DNA of 57,661 nucleotides from an uncultured Eubacteriales bacterium. GTDB taxonomy: Bacteria > Bacillota > Clostridia > Oscillospirales > Butyricicoccaceae. The stretch is taken from the NCBI GenBank assembly GCA_910586105.1, contig CAJUGU010000005.1, positions 1 to 57,661 on the forward strand, given 5' to 3'. The stretch's first letter is position 1; each line of letters begins with the position of its first letter. A program made the translations under genes and the position numbers. The notes under the pieces are model-generated. The model worked only from the letters and a program-made list of their open reading frames with translations. It was not told where the DNA came from and did no database searches. This document shows positions 47,464-53,967 of this stretch, piece by piece.

Positions 47464-48188
47464 AAGGGTTCCCTTCCTGCCAAAAAGGCTTCGGCGGTCA
47501 GCAGATCCTCGGGGGTCGTGACCTTGATGTTTTGATAATCGCCGCGCGTCGCGCAGACCGGCAGGCGCGCGGCTTCAAAGGCGGCGCAGTCATCGGTCAG
47601 GGGGATGCAGCGGCGGAGCGCCTTTACAAGCGCGCTCTCGATGCGTTTGCGGTCAAAGCACTGCGGGGTCTGCACGGCGGCGATGGTGTCGCGCGGGATG
47701 TCGGCGGCGATCAAGCCGTCTTCGATCCGCTTGACCGAATCCTTCATCGGGACGACTGGCGCGGCGGCTCCATGCTGGATCGCGGCTTCTACGGCTTCGC
47801 GGATCACTTCATCGGTGACGAGCGGGCGGGCCGCGTCGTGAATGGCGACGATGCCAGTCCCCTCGGGGCAGCTGCGGATGCCTTCCAGAACCGAGTGCGC
47901 GCGGGTCGCGCCGCCGCGGATGATGGTATGTACCTTGGAGAAGCCGAGCTCCCGGCAGAGCTGGTGATAGGGTACAATATCCTCCTCACGGGCGACGATC
48001 ACGATATGGTCGATCAGTTCGCAGCGCTCGAAGGCGCTGAGCGTATGCGCGAGGACGGGGAGCCCCGCCAACTCCAGCAGCAGTTTGTTGACCCCGCCCA
48101 TGCGCTGGGACGATCCGGCGGCGGGGATCACGGCACAGACGCAGGGGCGCGGGGGCGCTTTCTTTCTTTTGAAAAGATCAAACAACAT
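47460..48188 (-). CDS. ispD: 2-C-methyl-D-erythritol 4-phosphate cytidylyltransferase
   Basis: Third enzyme of the non-mevalonate pathway; it forms CDP-methylerythritol. The protein has 242 residues. The nucleotide-binding loop is VIPAAGSSQRMGGVNKLLLEL; HDAARPLVTDEVI and TPQCFDRKRI are family motifs. The N-terminus has a basic extension (FKRKKAPPRP) before the Rossmann-like start. Start 48188 is set by GGGAG; the open frame further upstream is not native. It is coupled to ispF. A weak promoter (TTGCGC, 17 bp, TAAAAT) may lie about 140 bp upstream. Confidence 0.96.
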   Translation of the reverse strand: MLFDLFKRKKAPPRPCVCAVIPAAGSSQRMGGVNKLLLELAGLPVLAHTLSAFERCELIDHIVIVAREEDIVPYHQLCRELGFSKVHTIIRGGATRAHSVLEGIRSCPEGTGIVAIHDAARPLVTDEVIREAVEAAIQHGAAAPVVPMKDSVKRIEDGLIAADIPRDTIAAVQTPQCFDRKRIESALVKALRRCIPLTDDCAAFEAARLPVCATRGDYQNIKVTTPEDLLTAEAFLAGREPL

Positions 48189-48397
48189 TGCAGTTCTCCC
48201 AACGCGGGGCAGGGTGGATAAGCCCCAGCGGTATTTTGTCCGGAGCCGGACAGCTGCGGGCAACCTCGGAACGGATACGCTCGGAAACCGTGTTTTTCCG
48301 GCGGCTTCCCAGTACGCTTCAAACAAACCTATTTTAACACGATCTGTGCCGCCGCGCAAGAGGCCCGGACAGGGCAGGCGTCAAAAAATCGCTCCCC

Positions 48398-48484
48398 GTC
48401 CCGCCGCAGCGGAAAAGGGAGTCAAGAGGGGCGAGCCCCTCTTGCGCCGTCCGCGCAGGATCGGGGGCCGGGGCAGGGCCCCGG
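48398..48484 (+). repeat. dispersed palindromic repeat, copy 4 (covarying variant)
   Basis: The same flanks as copies 1-3 (CCCGCCGCAGCGG upstream; GCGCCGTCCGCGCAGGA and CCGGGGCAGGGCCCCGG downstream). The core arms are CAAGAGGGGC and GCCCCTCTTG around GA (48423-48444). Relative to the other copies, bases differ on both arms so that pairing is kept. Confidence 0.85.
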
Positions 48485-48492
48485 GACGAACG

Positions 48493-48990
48493 TCAGCCGG
48501 AAGCCTTCCCGCGTGGGCAAAGCAGGTCTACCGTCTCGCGCTTCATCTCCTCCGGATCCCGGTCGAGCGCCAGCGAAAGCTCGGAAGCAAGAATCTGCTT
48601 CGCAAGCGCCAGCATCTTCTTTTCGCCCGTCGACAGGCCGCGCCGACGGTCGCGCAGCGTCAAAGCCTTCACCACGCCCGCTACCTCCAACAGGTCGCCA
48701 CTGCGCAGCCGGTCCATGTTTTCACGATAGCGGCGGTTCCAGTTCATGTTTGGGTCGATCTCCAGACCTGGCAGCTTTTCCAGCAAATCCCGCGCCGACT
48801 CCGCCGAGCAGACCGGCCGCACACCTAACGCGTCGCTCGTCCGCACCGGTATGTACAACAATACACGCTCCAGAGCGAGCCGCAGCGCATAATACGACTC
48901 CGTCTGCCCGTCGATCGTCCGCTCAACGATCTCGTCCACGATCCCTGCGCCATGCATGGGATGCACGATCTTATCGCCAACCTGATACAT
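48493..48990 (-). CDS. CarD-like transcriptional regulator
   Basis: A 165-residue CarD/CdnL/TRCF-family protein. The N-terminal RNA-polymerase-interacting Tudor-like domain begins YQVGDKIVHPMHGAGIVDEIVERTIDGQTESYYAL, and the helical C-terminal part is WNRRYRENMDRLRSGDLLEVAGVVKALTLRDRRRGLSTGEKKML. Such proteins bind the RNA polymerase beta subunit and stabilise open promoter complexes. Start 48990 follows GGGAGGGAG. The gene has a near-consensus promoter. Confidence 0.95.
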   Translation of the reverse strand: MYQVGDKIVHPMHGAGIVDEIVERTIDGQTESYYALRLALERVLLYIPVRTSDALGVRPVCSAESARDLLEKLPGLEIDPNMNWNRRYRENMDRLRSGDLLEVAGVVKALTLRDRRRGLSTGEKKMLALAKQILASELSLALDRDPEEMKRETVDLLCPRGKASG

Positions 48991-49026
48991 AATGGCTCCC
49001 TCCCGCAAATTTCTGTTCTCTTCACC

Positions 49027-49055
49027 ATTATATACCAATTTCAGCAATTTTGCAA
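49027..49055 (-). promoter_or_regulatory. promoter of the CarD-like gene
   Basis: Minus-strand TTGCAA (49055-49050), 17 bp, TATAAT (49032-49027). Confidence 0.8.
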
Positions 49056-49096
49056 GTTTTTGTACGAAAAAACCGCCAAAAAGGCTCCGATTGCCG

Positions 49097-49579
49097 CTAA
49101 TGAGAGCCCGTTTCCGGTGCAAAAAAGATATGCTCCAAAGGTGCATAATACAAGCGCGAGGCAAAAGCCCGCCGCTTTTTGGCCGCGCCGCGCCGTTCCG
49201 CCGCCAGCGTTTCCAGACAGGAATAGCCGTCCAGCGGGCTGACCGGCAGAAGATTAAACCCGAATAATACGAAATTCGCTCCCGCAAACAAATAAGCCCC
49301 CGCCGCCCGGAGCAGCAGGAACGCCGCCAGATTGGCCGCAGGCCCCGCAAGATGCACCGCAAAGCATCGCAGCCGCCCGGACGGCAGGACGCAGTCCATC
49401 CGCCCGCCGACCGCCGATAACCGTAGCCGCCGCAGCTTCCCGCCAGTCGCCCATAGCGCCAGCACATGCCCTAGCTCATGGAAAGCCGCCGCCGCCAGAA
49501 AGGACGGCAGCAGCCCCTCACTGTCAAAAAACAACAGCAGCGCAAGCATCAGCAGCGCGCCGTCCGTGACCTCAAGCAT
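49097..49579 (-). CDS. M50 intramembrane metalloprotease, SpoIVFB-like
   Basis: A 160-residue integral membrane zinc protease. The zinc motif HELGH is at residues 34-38 within AAAFHELGHVLALWATGG, and the third ligand Asp is in NLLPVSPLDGYSCLETL. In Bacillus the family member SpoIVFB cuts pro-sigma-K in the mother cell. This protein is shorter than Bacillus SpoIVFB and lacks a C-terminal CBS-type extension. It overlaps by 8 bp the gene for a one-TM LytM protein that resembles the SpoIVFA partner, which supports the sporulation reading. Confidence 0.85.
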   Translation of the reverse strand: MLEVTDGALLMLALLLFFDSEGLLPSFLAAAAFHELGHVLALWATGGKLRRLRLSAVGGRMDCVLPSGRLRCFAVHLAGPAANLAAFLLLRAAGAYLFAGANFVLFGFNLLPVSPLDGYSCLETLAAERRGAAKKRRAFASRLYYAPLEHIFFAPETGSH

Positions 49580-50318
49580 AGGTCACGAAGCTCGACGGAT
49601 CGACCGCGTTCCCGTTCTTCCAGATCTCCAGATGCAGATGGTTGCCGGTCGCACGCCCGGTCGCCCCCACCAGCGCGATCTGGTCGCCCATCTGGACCAG
49701 CGCCCCCGCCGTGGTCGTGACCTCCGAACAATGCGCGTACAGCGACGTGAAGCCGTCCGCATGGCTGACGACCAGATAATTGCCGTAGCTCGCGCTGACG
49801 CCCGTTTCCAGAACCTCGCCGTCCGCGATCGCGCCGATCGGCGTCCCCTCCGGCGCGGCGATGTCCAGCCCATAGTGGAAATCGCTCGCGCCGTCCATCG
49901 GGTCGTCCCGCCCGCCAAAGGCGGACGTGACCGTGCCCTCCAACGGGTTCTGGTGCTCGAAGGTCATCACGTAAAGCGTCTTGTCGACCGTGTCCGGATA
50001 CCGCGTTTTTCGCCGCTCGGTCACGTCGTCCGCCGTGCCGGAGGATTCGGCCAGCGCCTGCACATATGCATCCTCCGGCGAATAGACCTCCTGCGTCCCG
50101 CCACTGTCCGCCCCGTCGCCGCCAAAGGCCGCGATCACTCCCGAAAGATTTGCGTTTCCATTGACGAACGTCTGTACGCGCGCGCGGAGCGCGTCCAAAC
50201 GTGGGTCGTCCCCGTAACGGAAGATCACCGCGCACAGGAACAGCGCTGCGCACAACAGCAGGCGGATGTCTCCGCCCGTGATCAGGGGTTCTTGCTTCTT
50301 TTTGCGATTGACTGCCAT
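49572..50318 (-). CDS. membrane-anchored LytM/M23 protein, SpoIVFA-like
   Basis: A 248-residue protein with a short basic N-terminus, one TM segment at about 18-36, a linker of about 80 residues and a C-terminal LytM (M23) domain. Zinc/catalytic motifs appear intact: HYGLD (H-x3-D) and HLHLEIW (HxH). Family knowledge: SpoIVFA tethers and inhibits SpoIVFB and its LytM domain acts in complex assembly; Bacillus SpoIVFA lacks enzymatic residues. Here gene order and translational coupling to the M50 protease suggest the same pair, while intact residues would also allow peptidoglycan hydrolysis. AAGGTG precedes the start. Confidence 0.82.
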   Translation of the reverse strand: MAVNRKKKQEPLITGGDIRLLLCAALFLCAVIFRYGDDPRLDALRARVQTFVNGNANLSGVIAAFGGDGADSGGTQEVYSPEDAYVQALAESSGTADDVTERRKTRYPDTVDKTLYVMTFEHQNPLEGTVTSAFGGRDDPMDGASDFHYGLDIAAPEGTPIGAIADGEVLETGVSASYGNYLVVSHADGFTSLYAHCSEVTTTAGALVQMGDQIALVGATGRATGNHLHLEIWKNGNAVDPSSFVTYA

Positions 50319-50411
50319 ATTTTTTCACCTTCCTGAACCAGTATACGCCGGGAAACAGGAAATTAGACCTGACAGCCAAGGATATTCTGCCGCGCTTGCG
50401 CCGGGAAACGG

Positions 50412-50449
50412 AAAAGCCCCGCCGCGGCGGAAAACTGCCGCGGCAGGGG
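50412..50449 (-). terminator. terminator of the esterase-symporter unit
   Basis: A strong GC stem (CCCC-GCCGCGGC with GCCGCGGC-A-GGGG) is followed on the minus strand by T4, about 80 bp after the symporter stop. Confidence 0.75.
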
Positions 50450-50528
50450 AAAGGTGAATGGGAACCGGAATGGCTGCGCGAGGCTTCCGCACCCGCCTTT
50501 GCCGCAGGGAAACCCGGAGATGAATGCG

Positions 50529-51899
50529 TTATTGGCCGGCAAGCTGCTTCCGTTCCTGCAGCTCCTTCTGAATCTGCGGGAACTGCTGATCGAGGTGGAA
50601 GCACCAGGCCAGCACGATCAGCACCAGATAAATCGCGATCGGCGCGACGATAAAGAGGAAACGGATGCCGTTTACGGCGCTGGCGGTCTGCACTTCGGCA
50701 AGGCCGTCATACCCGCACATGGTGAGGACCGCGCCGAAGGCCGCCGTGCCAATGCCGCTGCCGATCTTCTGGCCGACGCCGTTCGCGGTCACGTTGATCG
50801 CCTGCGTCCGGACGCCGGTCTTCCATTCGCCGTATTCTACGGTATCCGCCAGCATCCCGTAAATCACGCTGCTGAAACCGCCGAAGCCGATGCCGCGCAG
50901 GCCCATCGAAACGATGAACGGGACGCCGGAGGCGTAAACGACGGAGATCGCCGAGCCAAGCAGCATCGACAGGCCGCTCAGCACCGCCATGCTGCGCTTG
51001 GACACGCCCCTGTCGATTGCGACCGGCAATAGAAGCATGACGACCAGCGCCGGAAAATGGTGGTACATAATGATGTTGCCGACAAGTTTCGCGTCGTTGA
51101 GGATATATTTCGCGTAATAAACGCCTACGGTCAGCGTCGTGACCTGATGCAGTACGCAGCAGAACTGCATCGCGAGCACCGAGAACCAGTATTTGTTGCG
51201 CAGCAGCGCTTTCAGGCCGACCAGCAGCGGCACGTCTTCTCCGTTTTGGCCGCCGCTTACCACCGTTTCACGGGTCGTCAGGTAGACGATCGCGAAAACG
51301 GCCGCCGCGATTGTGCCAAGGATGGCGGCGAGCCGGATCCATGCCCGCTGCCCGCCGCCGAGCGCTTCGATGATGTTCATGAACTTCAGGGAGAGCACCG
51401 TCTGGGTCGCCGCCGCGATGAACAGGCGCACCGCGTAGCAGGAAGACCGGCTGGTGCGGTCGGCGGTCATATAGGTCGGCAGCGCGCTCATGGCCGCGTT
51501 GGCGATCGTATAGACCACGCTCTGGATGGCGTTGTAGGAAACGAAAATGTAAATCAGCTTGCCCCATTCGCCGCAGTCGGGCACGGTGAACATAGCAACG
51601 TAGGCGATGCCGAGCGGGATTGCGATCCGCAGGATCCAGGGGCGCGCGGAGCCGCTTTTCGCGTGGGTGTGCTCGATCAGGTTGCCCGCCAGTACGTCGC
51701 TGAACCCGTCGAATACGCGGCTGACCAGAATGATTGTGCCGACGGCGGCCGGGTTGACGCCGATCACGTCGGTATAAAAGTAGACTAGAAAGGAACAGAA
51801 AATGGTGTACATTGGGTTGCAGGCGACCTCAGTAAGGCCGTAGGCGATCTTCTCCTTTAAGGAAACGACGCGGCTGGTTTCATCAACAGTCTGTTTCAT
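50529..51899 (-). CDS. GPH-family sugar:cation symporter (MFS type)
   Basis: A 456-residue transporter with 12 predicted TM helices, of the glycoside-pentoside-hexuronide:cation symporter family (MelB/XynB-like). The N-terminal segment EKIAYGLTEVACNPMYTIFCSFLVYFYTDVIGVNPAAVGTIILVSRVFDGFSD is characteristic, including the conserved Asp in the cation site. Its start overlaps the esterase stop by 4 bp. With the tandem esterase and AraC-GH39 regulator upstream, it probably imports an ester-decorated glycan fragment such as a xylo-oligosaccharide (inference). Confidence 0.94.
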   Translation of the reverse strand: MKQTVDETSRVVSLKEKIAYGLTEVACNPMYTIFCSFLVYFYTDVIGVNPAAVGTIILVSRVFDGFSDVLAGNLIEHTHAKSGSARPWILRIAIPLGIAYVAMFTVPDCGEWGKLIYIFVSYNAIQSVVYTIANAAMSALPTYMTADRTSRSSCYAVRLFIAAATQTVLSLKFMNIIEALGGGQRAWIRLAAILGTIAAAVFAIVYLTTRETVVSGGQNGEDVPLLVGLKALLRNKYWFSVLAMQFCCVLHQVTTLTVGVYYAKYILNDAKLVGNIIMYHHFPALVVMLLLPVAIDRGVSKRSMAVLSGLSMLLGSAISVVYASGVPFIVSMGLRGIGFGGFSSVIYGMLADTVEYGEWKTGVRTQAINVTANGVGQKIGSGIGTAAFGAVLTMCGYDGLAEVQTASAVNGIRFLFIVAPIAIYLVLIVLAWCFHLDQQFPQIQKELQERKQLAGQ

Positions 51900-53683
51900 G
51901 CTTCAAATTCTCCTTTACGATAAACGATCCTGCCGTCAACGCGGGACAGGCGCGAAAAGAATTCGTCCCAGATGCGGCGGGACATTTCAATGGTCGTTGC
52001 ATGGGGCATTGCTTCCACACGGCTGAACCCGACCATTGGGACGCCGTCCGCCCAATAGATCAGGTCGGACCAGCGTTCGTCGCGGGCGCGCCAGCCGTCG
52101 GCCCACCGGTCGCCCTGCACCGGCTCCATATGGTTCAGCCGGAGCCATGCGTTCAGGGTGTATGCAGTACGGTTCCCATCCGCAGGGCGGTCGGGGACAA
52201 GGAATGTCTCCTCGCTGCCGCCGAACATCCAGACCGGGAGCGGGATATCCGGGCGGGCGGCGACCTCGGGCAGGGACAGCGGTTCCTGCTCCAGCCCGTC
52301 GAACAGGATACCGGAGCAGGGGGCGATCGCGGCGAAGGTCTCTGGCATGGCCAGCCCCAGCATCTGCACCATCAGGGAGCCGAGGGAATGCCCGGTTGCG
52401 AAGACCCGGCTGCGGTCAACCGGGTGTTCCCGCGCCGTCCGCTCGATCAGGGCGCGGAAGAACGGGAATTCCTCTGGCTGGCTTTCCCTGTGGAAAATGT
52501 TCCACGCAGGCAGCAGCAGGTTGTCGCTGCTGCAATAGGCGTTTTCGGTGAACATCCGTCCGTAGCCCGCCGTGGGGAAGACGGCGATAAAGCCCTTTTC
52601 CCCGGCGATGCGTTCCCAGCCGGAGTTACCCAGATAGAGCGCGCCGTTGCAGGTGTAGCCGTGGCAGGCGAGGACGAGCGGCGCCGGCGTTTCCGGATGG
52701 GAGCGCACGGATTCCGGAACGTAAGTGTACCACTCGCGCAGCCAGCCGTCGACCTCCTCGAAATGGTATTCCATGCCGGGGATGGCCGCGGGGGCATGGG
52801 AAAGGCGCAGGTTGCCGCCGGGATCGCCAAGCCAGCGCCGGAACCGGCTGAGGAAGCCGGTCCAGATGCGGTGCAGCAGCCGTTCGCCCGCCTGCTCCGC
52901 CGCATCGGGGATGCGGCTTTCCCATACGGTATGCGCTTCGATCTCCTCATTCAGCGGGTGGGGGAGCGGCACGCACCGCCGCCAGCGAATGGTATCGCTG
53001 TCGGAATGCTCCGCGACATCCGCGCGGCAGCTGCGCCGCCAATGGGAAACGGCGGCGGCGTCCGGTTCCCGGCTCCCGATCACCCAGACGGGCAGAGGGA
53101 TATCGCCCTTTTGAATGCCGAGACGGCATTCCGCATCCGTGAAGCCGCCCAGCTCGCGGCAGGGGGCCTGCGCCGCGGCGCGGCTGTAGACCTCCGGCAC
53201 GGCGGAATCAATGGCGCAAAGCCCGGCATAGGCGGCAGGGTTCCACATCGCGGCCATCTGCGCGACCGTCCCGCCCGCGCCGCAGCCGAACAGGAAGGCC
53301 GACGCTTCGTGGATGTTGAATAGGCGGCGTTCGCTCAGCTGCCGGAACAGCGCGTCGACATAGGCCACGTCGCCGTCGGCGCAGCCGTAAGGCTCTCCGG
53401 ACGCCCAGCGGCCGCCCTCCGGTTCCAGAAAGAACAGCACCGGCTTTTCCGGCGCGGTTTCGGCGAGCTGCTTCCAGCCGGTTCGCTCGAAAGCGTCGTC
53501 GGCGCTCCAACCGTCGGGCGGGAGGATGAAAATGCCGCAGGCCGATTCCCGGCAGGCTTTCGGGATATGCACCAGAAAACGCCTCCGCCGGTCTCCGACG
53601 GTCAGCCACTGTTCAAACGTCCCCTGTTTCAGCACTTGAAGCGGGTGCGCCGGATCGAAGGAAAGTTCTTGATTTTGATACAT
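51896..53683 (-). CDS. tandem alpha/beta-hydrolase (PHB depolymerase/feruloyl-esterase-like)
   Basis: A 595-residue protein of two consecutive alpha/beta-hydrolase modules. The C-terminal module (about 305-595) is the active one: oxyanion LACHGYTCNG and nucleophile Ser433 in ATGHSLGSLMVQ, as in the PHB-depolymerase/acetyl-xylan and feruloyl esterase group. The N-terminal module (about 20-260) keeps the fold elements, but its elbow reads FGCGAGGT (133-137) with Gly where Ser is expected, so it is probably inactive and may bind substrate. No signal peptide is visible, so it acts in the cytoplasm. Start 53683 follows AAGGGG. It is coupled to the GPH symporter gene. Confidence 0.87.
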   Translation of the reverse strand: MYQNQELSFDPAHPLQVLKQGTFEQWLTVGDRRRRFLVHIPKACRESACGIFILPPDGWSADDAFERTGWKQLAETAPEKPVLFFLEPEGGRWASGEPYGCADGDVAYVDALFRQLSERRLFNIHEASAFLFGCGAGGTVAQMAAMWNPAAYAGLCAIDSAVPEVYSRAAAQAPCRELGGFTDAECRLGIQKGDIPLPVWVIGSREPDAAAVSHWRRSCRADVAEHSDSDTIRWRRCVPLPHPLNEEIEAHTVWESRIPDAAEQAGERLLHRIWTGFLSRFRRWLGDPGGNLRLSHAPAAIPGMEYHFEEVDGWLREWYTYVPESVRSHPETPAPLVLACHGYTCNGALYLGNSGWERIAGEKGFIAVFPTAGYGRMFTENAYCSSDNLLLPAWNIFHRESQPEEFPFFRALIERTAREHPVDRSRVFATGHSLGSLMVQMLGLAMPETFAAIAPCSGILFDGLEQEPLSLPEVAARPDIPLPVWMFGGSEETFLVPDRPADGNRTAYTLNAWLRLNHMEPVQGDRWADGWRARDERWSDLIYWADGVPMVGFSRVEAMPHATTIEMSRRIWDEFFSRLSRVDGRIVYRKGEFEA

Positions 53684-53773
53684 AGTATCACCCCTTTTAC
53701 GGTTTGCCCGGCGCCGGCAGCCGCCGGGCGGGCGTTTCGAAAAAGCTGTTTGCAAACGGTCTTTCTGGCATTC

Positions 53774-53779
53774 ATTATA
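53774..53779 (-). promoter_or_regulatory. -10 element of the esterase-symporter unit
   Basis: Minus-strand TATAAT (53779-53774) 90 bp upstream of the start, with a poor -35 (TTTCGC at 17 bp). This is compatible with activation by the adjacent AraC-type regulator. Confidence 0.45.
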
Positions 53780-53909
53780 CCCGGAGGGACGCTGCGGCGA
53801 AATATCGGCTGTGTCAGAAAATGCGCAGTATTCTTGCCGGTTTTCCGCGGGCTGCTCCCGCGGCTGCGAAACCGGATAGATACTGCGCATAAAAAAGATA
53901 GAAAACGGC

Positions 53910-53957
53910 AAAAAAACGCTCGGCCGCAGGCAGGCATATCCTGTCTGTGGCCGAGCG
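53910..53957 (-). terminator. terminator of the AraC-GH39 gene
   Basis: An 18-bp stem (53917-53934 with 53940-53957, two G-U pairs) with a 5-nt loop and seven T on the minus strand (53916-53910). Confidence 0.95.
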
Positions 53958-53967
53958 CCGCAAGCGG

